DNA of 64,000 nucleotides from Gnetum montanum (lineage: Eukaryota; Streptophyta; Gnetopsida; Gnetales; Gnetaceae), in the NCBI GenBank assembly GCA_015680685.1, contig MNCI01007747.1, forward strand, positions 310,001 through 374,000, in the 5' to 3' direction. Shown here piece by piece: positions 44,990-55,777 of this stretch (position 1 is its first letter; every line of letters starts with the position of its first letter). A program made the position numbers and the translations under genes. The notes below the pieces were generated by a model that worked only from the letters and a program-made list of their open reading frames with translations, was not told the origin of the DNA and did no database searches.

Positions 44990-45700
44990 TGCTCACATAC
45001 ATATAGATGAAAAAAAAATTGAATTTATTTATTATATGAATTTAATGATGTTTACCTTGGACTTATGAGGATCTTAAAACTTTTAATCCTCTTGTGATGT
45101 TGCATACTATACACCTTAAGCTTGAAACAAAACCATTTAGATATAAATTTAGACCAATAAACTCCAAGATTGAATGAAGGTAGAAATTGATAAAATTTTA
45201 GAATCTAAGCTTATATATCATATAAGATATTCTTGTTAGATATCAAATTTAGTACCAATTAGAAAATGAACTAGTGAATTACAATTATGCATTAACTTTT
45301 GTAACATTAATACCTCTTGTATTAAGGATAATTATCTACTTCCTCTTATGGAGGAAATTTTGCAAATTGTCAATGGTGCTCAAATGTATTCATTTTTCTA
45401 TGGATATTCAAGCTATAATCAAATTTTAGTAAGTAAGAAAGACCAATTTAAGACTATGTTTACAAAAAAATGGCGAACCTTTTAATTTGCCAAAATGTCC
45501 TTTGGCCTTATAAACATTGGTTCTACCTTTCAAAGAGCTATAGATAAAACCTTTAAAGGATTGATTAAAAAATGTATTATTATTTATCTATATGATTTAA
45601 TTATTTTCTCTGAATATTTGGATATGCATCTTAAATATCTTAGAAATGTTTTCATAAGATGTAGATGATTTGCTATCACTTTGAATTCTAAGAGATCCTT
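44990..45700 (+). pseudogene. E reverse transcriptase
   Basis: KPFRYKFRPINSKI (near 45130), then ELQLCINFCNINTSCIKDNY and LLPLMEEILQIVNGAQMYS, YSSYNQILVSKKDQFKTMF, AKMSFGLINIGSTFQRAIDK, IIIYLYDLIIFSEYLDMHL and YLRNVFIRCR. These are consecutive Tat-type RT blocks. The catalytic YLDD reads YLYD and the palm Asp (FLDGYSGYNQ) reads Tyr, so the enzyme is dead besides carrying stops. Continuation to about 45850: SKRSFFCVQSSKFLGHIVT. Confidence 0.85.
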
Positions 45701-45979
45701 TTTTTGTGTTCAAAGTAGTAAATTTCTTGGTCATATAGTAACTAAAGAAGAAATTATGATTGACCTCAAACAAGTAAATGCTATATTAGAGGTATCCTAT
45801 TCTTTTTCTAAAATTTTTTTAAGGTCTTTCTTTGGGAAAATTTATTTTTCTTAGATAAGTTATTCCTATGTATGCTAAATTAGTTAAACCATTAAATGAG
45901 ATGCTTAAGTAAAAATAGTAGTATGCATTGGATAGAAGAAAGAATGAATGTTTTTCTTTCCATTAAGGAATCCATTATA

Positions 45980-46430
45980 GATGCCATTTTTTAGCTTCTC
46001 CTTAGTATGAAAATGATTTTATTTTATATACTTTCTCTAGATATATTACTTCCACTACTATTTTAATCCAAAATATTGTTATTCAAGGTGAAACACATAT
46101 ATAGCATTTATATCTACTCTTTTGAAAGATGAAAAATTAAAGTATTCATCCATATAAAAATAATTATACACTATCATTAAAGCTCTAAACAAATTTTTCT
46201 ACTATTTTTTAAACATTGAAGTTTTTGTTATTATCCAAGATTCAACTACTATTGCATTAACTAAATTACAAGATCCTAGTGAAAAATGTGTGAAGTGAAT
46301 CATGAAATTACATGAGGTAGATATTCAATGGAAAGTACCAAACATGGCTAGAGGAAAAAATCTTGCTAAGCTAATAGCCAATGCTTCAAGTTTGGAAAAA
46401 CATGATGCACCTAAAGATTAAGGGTATATA
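45980..46430 (+). pseudogene. E RNase H region following reverse transcriptase
   Basis: FILYTFSRYITSTTILIQNI resembles the Tat block FIIYSFATExTxASVLTQK; later ALNKFFYYFLNIEVFVIIQD and KWKVPNMARGKNLAKLIANA (near 46330-46390) match the end of this domain (GQGLCKLIA). Broken by stops. Confidence 0.6.
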
Positions 46431-46860
46431 CTCCTTTACATACTAGCTATTGATAAAGAAGATGATGTTCCATTTGCTCCTAACTAGTTTCATGATCTAT
46501 AGTATGGAGATATTAAATTTTATTTAAATTTTCATTGTTGTCCTTTAGATTTTCCTAAATATAAAAGAAATTTATTATTATCTAAGTGTTCTAAGTTTGC
46601 CTTATTTAGTGATGAATTATTCTAAAAAAAGTTTCAAGAAATATATCTTAAATGTTTAGACAAAATTCAAGGTAGAGATACTTTAAAGAAACTACATGAA
46701 TAGGGACATATAGGATATTACTCATTAATACATAAAATTACATGAGTAGGTAACTAATGGCTTGTTATGATTAATGTGTTTTCACATTTACACCATTTAA
46801 TAGATCAATGTTTTATTCAAAAGATCATGAAGACTAAATTGCCCTATGTAGTTTCTACTA
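46430..46860 (+). pseudogene. E integrase, zinc-binding N-terminal part
   Basis: CLDKIQGRDTLKKLHE, GHIGYYSLIHKIT and, slightly further, DQCFIQKIMKTKLP fit the HHCC-type region (family KxxELMxEFHEGxCGGHF...CxxCQxF). Coding similarity stops near 46860, where the insert begins. Confidence 0.6.
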
Positions 46861-49825
46861 GTGATTAGAAGAAAACATGCTTGTACACAAGGAGTTAGAT
46901 TATTTACTTGAGGGAAATAATATGAGGCATGATTAAATAATGAATAGTGTTGAGGAGAAAATAAATGAGTATCCTCAAGGTTACACCTCAAGCTTAAGTA
47001 TCTAAATGCCAAGGTAGAAGAAGGAAAAAGTTTAGATTATGGAAGTTATGAAAGTTTAGTGGCAAGCCAAAGGTTGTAAAATTGATATTTTTCTTGTGAA
47101 AATGTTATGATATTTGATACTGGAATTCATGTCTATAACTAGAATGCACATGGTATTTTATTCCCTACACAAGATGGCTCTACACAAGCCTATTAAGTGT
47201 TTGATATTTTAACATTGTAAGAATGTTCCTACCTTTAAGAAAGAGAGATAAGGTTGAAAATTATTCCATTCAGAGTATTATTACTATAGTTAGCAAGGTT
47301 TTTGAAATGATAATTAGTATTTTGAAGGAAAAAATCAATCTAATATGGCCATAAGAAAATAAAATAAATAATGATAAAATATTCAAAAGTTTGCTATAGA
47401 GCCAAAACTTTGCATAGACCTTGCAACTCAGAAGAAAAAAGCTTATAAGACATAAGGTTCTATTTTAATAGTCAATTATTGAATAAAAAATGGATGAAAT
47501 TGTATCAACAAGAAATCATAGAGAAATTGGAAGAGAAATAATTCCAAGATAAGCATCACCTTAGGGCATTAAACAAAAATAAATTTCTATTTCAATCACT
47601 ATGGATTTATGTAGAACATATTATCCTTAATGGAAATCAAACTGTGGAAAGTGTTTAGAATGCTGTAGTTGCCATGATAATCTTAAAGATGGTGTAGTCA
47701 AGAAACCATTTTTAAACTTGCATCCTAGATGTTAGCACAAAAATGCTTCATGATGACCCAAAGACAAACATGGAATACGAGGCCTATTGTTGCAATGAAA
47801 ATATGTTACAATGCATAGCAGGAAGATGGACACCAAGGTGGTCAAGATGTATAGGTGAAATCATTGCAGAAGCAGCATATTCACTAGCAATAGGGGCAGA
47901 CAGTAATTATGCAACTCTTTCTATGCCATTGCTGATGGGCACTCAATCATGAAATCTACAATTAACAACGAAGTCATGGTTCTGAGACTCTACCAATAGA
48001 GGGTTGCATGACATCTATGAATACAAGGTAGAGGTGATAATAGAATGAAGGAAAATGGCAGAACCATCTCTTGACATGGAATGAAAAAAACATGGTCCAT
48101 GGTAGAATGGATGCAAGACCTATGAACTTTACAAAAAGATGATACATTAAAAGAGATATATAATGAATATGACATCAAAGATACATATTCTTCATAATGA
48201 ATATTTTCAAAAATTAAATTACATTTGTCAAAATTTTAGATATAAAAAGGAGCATAGGGTTTAAGGTCTGAGAAATAAAGGATTTATAAATCTCTAGTAA
48301 ATTTAATTTTTGGGAAATTAGAATTTTCCATAGATAACTATCTCTCCTTGGTATTTGTGATGACACAGTTACCAACTATGGCATGTTTTTCTCTAATTTT
48401 TATAACTACGTATGATATTTTTTACCAAGGAAACACTTGGTAACCATAGCTCAAATTTCTAACAACTTCCTATGGAAGTTATAACTTCTAGGTTGGTTAT
48501 AAATTAATCCTGTAGATATTTGTATACCCTTAACTTTTCATGATTATTGTAGCTACCCAGAGCCACTATAAAATTTCTTTAAAAGTAGAGTGAAAACATG
48601 GGAGTTAGGTGAAAAAAATTAGAAAAATATTGAAGATTGTAAAAGCATGGCTTGGTTAAGACATCAATTCAACTTCTTTGTTTTAATCTTGTGAATTCAT
48701 TTATTCCCATTTTTTTTAGTTACTTAGCTAATGGTTTAGATAGTATTGTGCTTGACATTTAATTTTGGGATTTTTCTTAAGTTGCTTTTATAGCCCTATT
48801 TTTGTGCAATATTAGAATTCCTTTAAGATTTTCAATAGAATAGCTTATGTTATTGAAAATCCCCAAGAGCATTTTAGTAGTAATGTCTTAATGAATTTTT
48901 CTATTTTGAGCATAGAGAATCTAGGAAAATCTTTGGTATTTCGAAACAACTAAAATAACTTCTTTATTTTTAAAGTATATTGCATTGGTATTTGAATCTA
49001 GAAATTTTCAAATTTTTTAAATGCTTTGTTGAATGTGATCCTTGACAACTAGCGAGTAGCCAAACTAGAGACTCATACTTTGTCATTTATGCAACAATTT
49101 TTGGTAATATAATAAGATTGTCTTTATGAAATTGCTTATTGAGCTCAAAATTTTTGGATAATTTATAGTTATTGAATTAGAAATAGCTTTATTATGAAGT
49201 TTTTCCTCATGTCAATTTATCGTGCTTAAATATTTGAGATTTTAGATAATTCTACTTTCTTTTCTTCATCTTTCAAAGTCCATTGAATCTTGCTCTATTT
49301 CTAGTTTTCTTGTGGAACTTTCTCTCTAGGGGAGATTAGGAGTAGATTTGAAGAATTATGCTCAAAATTTTTTGAAAAAATTTATTAGACAAACATCGTA
49401 CTATAGGGACCATATAGACTCAGTTATTAGACAAAATAGAAATTTCTAACTCTTAATATTTGACAAAGATAATTGAATTTCAATTATGATAGCCAATTAT
49501 AGTTTCATACATAATCCAACCATTCCAACATTTACAACAGCAAACACATACTCATAATTAGTTCATTTTATAACTACTAAGTTTATTTGGAGGTATCTAG
49601 GCCTTGGTGTTTCTAGAGACTAGCAAGCACCTAAAACCTATTTGAAGAATACCTTTAATCCTATGACTTCAAAAGTCATGAGATCGAGAGGCACCTAGTC
49701 ATAGGTGGTTTGATCCCACATACTTACAAGCATGCTAGAATTGCATACAATTACAAATGTTTAAATGTAGAGATTCAAAAATTTAAAATCCTTTATAACC
49801 TATAATAAAAACTAAACCTTTTGGG
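46860..49825. mobile_element. Unidentified 3-kb insert in E integrase
   Basis: Defined by the break in integrase similarity: the zinc region ends near 46860 and the core resumes at FWELCFIEIINPLP at about 49826. I found no terminal repeats, target duplication, transposase or reverse transcriptase inside. It contains a richer-GC stretch at 47740-48180 and AT-rich sequence otherwise. It may be several insertions or a captured segment. Confidence 0.45.
47743..47952 (+). CDS. Short open frame of unknown function (69 aa)
   Basis: Within the insert. Contains WTPRWSRCIGEIIAEAAYSL and DPKTNMEYEAYCCNEN. Base composition is less AT-rich than the neighbours. I recognise no family; it may be a fragment of a longer gene, since coding-like text seems to extend to both sides with stops. 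Confidence 0.25.
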   Translation: MLHDDPKTNMEYEAYCCNENMLQCIAGRWTPRWSRCIGEIIAEAAYSLAIGADSNYATLSMPLLMGTQS

Positions 49826-50230
49826 AGTTATGTTTCATAGAAATAATTAATCCTTTACCAACAACTCAACATTAGTTGATCTTAATAGCTATTAATTATT
49901 GTACACATTGGTTAGAAGCCAAGGCTACTAAAAGTACAATATCTCATGAAGTTATTCAATTTTTAGAAAATAATATAATTTCTAGATATGTATCTTCTTA
50001 GGCTTTAGTTGTAGATAATGATCTTGCTTTCACATCCATAGAATTTATGAACTAGACTAGACAATATAATATTATTATCAAAGCTATTATCAAGTACTAT
50101 CCTTAAGGTAATGGTTTAGCATATTCATGTAATAAAATTATATTAAATGAAATTAAGAAGATAACTTAAAATCCTTACAAGTGGCATGGATAATTAAAAT
50201 GGATAGTATGGGTAGATAGAATTCAAACAT
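49826..50230 (+). pseudogene. E integrase core, resumed after the insert
   Basis: INPLPTTQH then LILIAINYCTHWLEAKATKS (family ILxATDYFTxWxEAxPxxxA; catalytic Asp reads Asn), SHEVIQFLENNIISRY, VVDNDLAFTSIEF (second Asp kept), YYP-stop-GNGLAYSCNK (family YYPQGNGLAESTNK; catalytic Glu changed) and NPYKWHG. So two of three catalytic positions are lost. Confidence 0.8.
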
Positions 50231-50389
50231 TGGCTTTCCTACTATTAATGTTGTCAAGTTTGCATAATAGAGGTTTGAAAGATTCGTATATTTTGTCATC
50301 TACTTAGTTTGTAGCTCCTTTAGGTGAATCTCTATCTTATTTTATACATGTAGTCCATCAAAGATGAGTTTCCATATATCTCCTCATTG

Positions 50390-52580
50390 TTGGAGTTGTT
50401 GGATGGCTTAATTTATCTTTACCTTTTCCAATTTGATATCCTTCTCAATAGCTTCTTAAGTAGTCCAACCTGGTCCCTGTAGTGATTTTTTGCATATTCA
50501 AAGTTCAAGGACTCATTTTTCTAGGTGGTTATCTTGATTATAGTCTTCTAGTGAAGAACATAGACTTTCTCTATTGAAATATTGTAATTTTCAGCTACAA
50601 ACCTCCTTAGATCCAAGTTCATCTTAGCAAGTTGTTCTTACTATTGATGCATTAACTTGATCATTTGATCCTTTTGCTATGTATCATTTCATAGGTAGTG
50701 ATTATCCTTTGTAAGGATCAAAAGTTTTTATGAACCTATGAAAGGTCATTATTAGTGTTGAAATCCATGGCTTCTAATAAGAATGCATGAAATATTGATT
50801 TCTTCTTTGCATTCTCAACTTCTTGAAGTTTTTGTTGAAGTTGTTGAAATGCCTCATCTCTAGTTAGCTCAAGCCTGAGAATGGTAGGGTAAGAGAGACA
50901 AGCTTGCAACTCAACAACTTCAGTAACCAACTACCAACTGGCTATGGTGGTCTCCTTAAGTTATGTATTTATAATTATTAGCTTACCTCTTATCTCAAGC
51001 AACTACGATTGTTTTGTTCTAATGTCATCTGAAAGATCAAAGACCTCTAGAAGTAGTTGCCTAGAACTAACCAATCTCTCTAACACTTCCTTATGTTTCA
51101 TAGTACTCATCTAATCACTACTTGCTCCTATAGATGCATGGATTTCCACCATGGTAGTAATGCTAGGTATGACCATCGTAGGAGCATTTAGGGCTTCAAC
51201 TACCCTATCAACCACTACCATGATTGTTGTTTCTTGGCCTTTGAGCTGCATAACTAGGATGGTCATTCTCTCATCTTTTTCCAACATGGTAGAGAAGGCC
51301 ACAACATTTTCTAAAATTTTAAGAAACATTTATTTAAGAATGAATACTATGACCTCTCAAAAATTTTGATTGGGCCTTGTGGATGCCTTGTTTCTTTGAG
51401 CAAAGAACAAGAAGGTAGTCTCATAGTCTAGCTAGCTAATGATTCATTTAATCTCATTTAGGTGTCTCATGGCTAGATGGTTGACATATTATTCTCCACC
51501 ACCTACAGAGCCTTGTTGTTTTTTCATCTACTTCTTTCTAAGGTTTCTTAATCATTATGTAGCTATGAGCATCTCTAGTGTAGTCTCTAGAGCTCTAGGT
51601 GGCGGCGATGGTGGCTTCTTCTTTTCTTGTAGCTTAATTGCTACCTTGTCTTTCATCATCTCCTAAAAAGATGTGATAGAGCCATGGTAGAGCATGTCAT
51701 TAGAGTAGTAAGCTATGCATTTTGCATAGCTTGAAAATGATACATGAAAAGAAAAGTGTCCTCCTTCTATTCCTATTTTTCTTGAAGAATTTCTCAATCT
51801 CTAGAAAAATGAGTTGGGGATGATCGATTGGAAACTTTCCTATTAGATTAGCACATTCTCAAGCATAAAAAGCTATAACTTTACTAGGCCTCACCTTTGA
51901 ACTTAGGTGATAAGCCATAATTTTAAAGTAAACTTTCTTTGCATTTGCAAGAGCATTATAATCCTTATGATCAACCACGTAGCATTTCTAAACTCACTCT
52001 TTCTTAGCTTATGGGTCTACCTTTGTGGAAATATTAGCAAGTATGATCTTTTTGTTTGACAAACCAAGGACCTTTGTAGTGGCTTCAACCAAGTAAAAGA
52101 TGGTGATGTCCTTTATTTTCACTAACATGTCACCTTGTTGGTTGTTCTAGGAAAGGTAAGTATTCCCCATGTACCATTCTCAACTATTTGAGAGAATGGA
52201 CTACATAGGAGATCCCTGTAATTATGTGCAAAGCTCCTATACTGCTAGTTCCAAGAAGGATCCAAAGTTCAACTCTTAGAAAATAGAACTTTGGATCTCC
52301 TCGGTCCTAATCATTTCTATGAAGATCTCCATGAGGATGCCCTCTAGGTTACACCTTAGCCTAGGAACTTCATCTTGCATGGATTGGCAAATTTCTATAT
52401 TGTGAATCTATTGAATAGATTTTACATTAGGTTCCTCCTAAAGGGACCTTTTGGCATGAGTTTCCTCAATAGCTTTCCCTTGGGGCTACTATTTTTATTT
52501 CCCTTGTTGGACCTTTCCTCTTCTAGGTCACTTTCCCCTAGGCTACGAAGATCCTCCTACCTATGGTCCTTGTTTTGATG
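50390..52580 (-). pseudogene. Unrecognised coding-like stretch
   Basis: Three short open frames and the text between them read as one decayed minus-strand protein of 600-700 residues. N-terminal side (about 51700-52100): VDHKDYNALANAKKVYFKIM, PSKVIAFYA and IGKFPIDHPQLIFLEIEKFF. Middle (51111-51329): LENVVAFSTMLEKDERMTIL. C-terminal side (50736-50930): LRLELTRDEAFQQLQQKLQE, strongly coiled-coil-like. A proline run near 51600 (PPSPPP-type codons) separates the halves. I know no family with this layout. A gag-like or accessory ORF of a plant retrotransposon, or a plant-transposon-associated protein, are possible. Confidence 0.35.
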
Positions 52581-52799
52581 CCATATATGATCATAATAAT
52601 ATAATTAGCTTTTTACTTTTATAACCCTTAGTTATTTTGATATATTTCTTGTTAGATTGGGTTATGTCTAATTATTTGGTGTTAAGAGTTGATCATTTTA
52701 ATGCTTATTTGTGATCTTGCCTAGTCATATTATATTATTTTCTAGATATTAGAGTTTATTTATTAGATTTAATCCATAATGATAAATAATTTAATATTA

Positions 52800-53133
52800 T
52801 TTTAATGAATTAACCTTTAGGGAGTTAAAAAAAATTCAAAATATTTTCTACTACAAACCAAAATTTTTTGTCCCCCATGACATAGAGCTTCCCTCCAATA
52901 GCATGAGGATCAAAAATAAAGGAAATGGAGTATGCTTGGAAGGTTATTGGACTTTCAAAAAGGGAAAAAATCCTCTTGCTATTGAGAAAAATGATGAAAA
53001 ATAAGCTAAGTCTCACATGTATTTATAGTAATTTTGCACTATGTCAATGGGGATGCATTGATGGGGCTATATCAACTCATCCCACTACATCAATGAGGAT
53101 GCATCAATGCAAATATACTTTGCAAAATTGTAC
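52800..53133 (-). repeat. Probable A4 3' LTR (U3 and R part)
   Basis: The minus strand shows TTGCATTGATGCATCC, CATCAATGCATCCCC and CATTGATG modules followed by a TATA box (ACTATAAATACATG near 53025) and GTAGAAAATATTTTG, the same order as the A2 LTR (CAATGCATCGAC, GGATGCATTGACG, TATAAATAAG, TAGAATATTTTCC). No clear TG start, purine tract or CA end remains, so limits are rough. Confidence 0.4.
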
Positions 53134-54510
53134 TTTATAAAATGGAGAAATTTTAGATAAGTTTTGGGATGAAATAAGATTCTAATGAAAGCTAGAAATA
53201 CATAGAATAATAGAAACAACATAGAAGAGGGTTAGCTTAGCTTAGGAGAAGAGATTCAAGTGGATTTAGACAAAATTAAGATGCCAATGTAAATCAAAAC
53301 TAGATGGCTAAATGCATTTTGATGTAATTGATCATACAAACAATGAATGGATACAAATTTTAACTTAAGGTAGACTAAAGGGAATGCAAATGGATACTTC
53401 ATAAAGAAGGCTTAGGACTCTAATATCCTTGCATGGTCTCATCACAAGAAGCTTGTAGGCACCAAGGATGATTAATGATAATTTCAAGTTAAAACCTATG
53501 TCCAATAAAAAACTTTCTTAGGATTATATGATCATCATAATAAATACATCAATTGACTATGATAAGAGGAAGCAGGATGGTATTGTGATTAGTTTAGAGT
53601 AATGGTAGAAAGAAAAGCATGGCTAGGTGATCTACATCTAGCTCACATGAGATCCTTATGAAACTTGTGATTAAGATGATCCAATACTATTTCATTCCTA
53701 GTCGAGACTAAGTCTATTCCATGCGTAGTTACTTTGCATTGACATATCCTTTTCCTTCGACCATCAAGAGTTTATGAAAATTCCCAAAGGACAACCACCA
53801 CTCTAAGAGAATAAGAAAAAAGAATCAAGTAGGTAGGGTCTTAGTTATAGGGATACCTAGTAACATGTCTTTCTAGCCTCATACCTAGTGCTTGTAGCTC
53901 ATTATTATATCTAAGGGATATGCTTTAAATTCTTGTGTTTGTAATTCTTTTATGAAAACTATACCATGCAAAGAAATGATTCTTGATTTTTGGTCAAAAA
54001 GAGGAGCAATGATATACCAATGGAGAAAAATCATAAAACTATAAAAAGAATTTGAGAAAATGATACAATAAGTCCCCTTGAAGTGATGTTATTTTTCATT
54101 CCTTCTAGGTCCATTCTGAGTTCATTAAGTAGAAATGTCATTGGTTACTTTTGGTTATAATGTGGAAGAACCTCACACTTCCAAAATGTAGAGCTTCCCT
54201 AGAATAAATGGAAGGGATTGATGTCATGAATCGACTACCTAATATCATTAGAAAATTCACAATTTATTAATAGAGAATATAATTCAAAGATGAAATTAGA
54301 CCCTTTAGTAAATCAATCATGATAGTAATGGTTGTATTTTCAACTCTTAGTATTAGCAACATTAATGACAAAATCAAATTTCCTATAAAAATAGATAAAA
54401 TAATGAAAATAATAATCAAAGAAAAAGGAAAATATATAAAATAATTCATAAAATATTCAAGAAAAGAATATATGAATAAGAGTGTAAAAAGGTTGAAAAT
54501 TATGGATGAC
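53134..54510 (-). other. A4 non-coding region between pol and LTR
   Basis: About 1.4 kb with no supported gene, in the position of the A1 non-coding region 2217-4160. Confidence 0.45.
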
Positions 54511-54532
54511 CATCTCCCCCATGACTAAGTTG
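54511..54532 (-). promoter_or_regulatory. A4 internal polypurine-tract-like motif
   Basis: Minus strand AACTTAGTCATGGGGGAGAT just after the pol stop region; A1 has ACTCAGTCATGGGGGAGAT. Confidence 0.6.
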
Positions 54533-54559
54533 CGAGGAGGTAATCTAAAAAATAGAATG

Positions 54560-54780
54560 TGCTTGCTCTTACTCTAATGTGTTAGTATTGGTTGTTACTC
54601 AAGGTTTTAGGAATTTCATTACTAATTTAATGTTGACTAATAGATATTTTTCATGGATTGATGAATGGTAAATGATCATGGCACTAGAAGTAAAAGTTGC
54701 ATAAATGATGTAATGTCCTTCCCATAGTATCTAAAACTTAGTACATTGTGGTGCATGCATGGGGATAGAATTGAGCTTTT
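54560..54780 (-). pseudogene. A4 integrase C-terminal end (left of C2)
   Basis: Directly continues the reading frame that stops at HEYKK on the far side of C2: KLNSIPMHAPQCTKF, then ILWEGHYIIYATFTSSAM and LLVNIKLVMKFLKP. These match the gypsy integrase C-terminal module (KFRTLWxGPYIIHE...LVNGxRLKLF). Removing C2 and one target duplication copy restores continuity. Confidence 0.7.
54776..54780. repeat. C2 target-site duplication, left copy
   Basis: CTTTT; identical to 60063-60067. Confidence 0.8.
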
Positions 54781-55777
54781 TGAAGATGAAGAACTTAGAA
54801 AGATGGTTGAATATATTTTCCAATTAAAATATCCCTAGCCACATGAGCACATGAAATTTTCTATGGTTCCCTACCTTGGGTACATCCACACGTGAAGAGT
54901 AGAATCCATGCACACCTCCAAACTTTCTTTCTTAAAAAAAAATGTGGTTTGAAGGGCACCACATCCTATAAAAGCTCTGAACTCTTCTCTAAAGTACTTC
55001 ATCACTTTGAAACCACTCAACTATGCAAGGTTCCAACAAGATCAAAATTTGGTTTCAAGGATCCCACAACCTTTACAAAACCAAGCTCTATTCTAGAGTG
55101 ATTTGACATGATAAAATCACTCAATCCTATAGGATCCCAATAAGCTTAATATGAATACCTTCTCTTAAGAAGGACATAAACCCGCAAGGCTAAAAGAGTA
55201 AAAGAAAAGAATAAGGAAAGGATGTAACTAAATTTATAGATCGTTGTAATTGAAACTTAGTACAAACTACAATCAAGCAAATGATGTTACAATGAGGAGT
55301 AAGAATAGACTTGCATAGAATAGACAATGATAGATCTTTGTGTGAATAGTACTTTCACAATTTCTAAGATTTTAACATCTTATAGCCTTGGAGTTTCTAA
55401 AAACTCCATCGAATTCATGCAATGGCTACCAAATGGCTAGTGTAGATGTCTACTTTGAAGTTGGGACATCTAACGAAGATTGATCTTAATGTAGGTGAGG
55501 TGTCTACTATTGGAGATAGATGTTTGCTATTTTTTAAGGATATCTTCTCAAACTTTAAACTTTGACTTTTTAGGCTTTCTCTTGTTAATTTTCCTTCTTG
55601 GTAGACCTTGGAGCATCTTAATTTGACTTTTAGAGTTCATTTTTCATCCATGCTCTCGTCATGCCCTTGTAGATCTTGTTTCCTTAAGTTCTTGTTCATT
55701 TCCTACAAATCACCATCCACAAAAAACACTCTATATTCTCCATTTTCTTAAGATTTTGACATACCAAAAGGTCACCA
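54781..55777 (-). repeat. C2 3' LTR, 997 bp
   Basis: Minus strand TGGTGACCTTTTGGTATG to CTTCATCTTCA. Shares with the right copy the blocks GTTTGAAGGGCACCACA, GAAAAACACTCTATATTCTC and TTGTGTGAATAGTACTT. Confidence 0.85.

Larger units (their letters stand above)
42860..50230 (+). mobile_element. E: Tat-like Ty3/gypsy element, integrase split by an insert
   Basis: Order: gag remnant, protease, archaeal-type RNase H, reverse transcriptase, RNase H, integrase N-terminal part, a 3-kb insert (46860-49825), integrase core. No LTR that I can tie to this element. All frames are badly broken and several catalytic residues are changed, so it is an old copy. Confidence 0.75.

Noticed and set aside
47990-48178. 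62-codon minus-strand open frame inside the E insert
   Set aside because: No motif, and it overlaps the richer-GC stretch in antisense to a slightly better plus-strand frame.
52871-54200. Two copies of TAGAGCTTCCCT (52885 and 54190) as LTR starts
   Set aside because: Only about 12 bp match; no extended direct repeat was seen.
54511-54532. The purine tract at 54511 as the start of the A4 3' LTR
   Set aside because: The flanking codons match the internal motif of A1 at 2196, which lies about 2 kb before its LTR; the LTR-like U3 of A4 is near 53100.
54892-55101. 69-codon open frame, with a relative at 59164-59388
   Set aside because: Both lie at the same place in the two C2 LTRs; similarity comes from LTR identity, not from a gene family.
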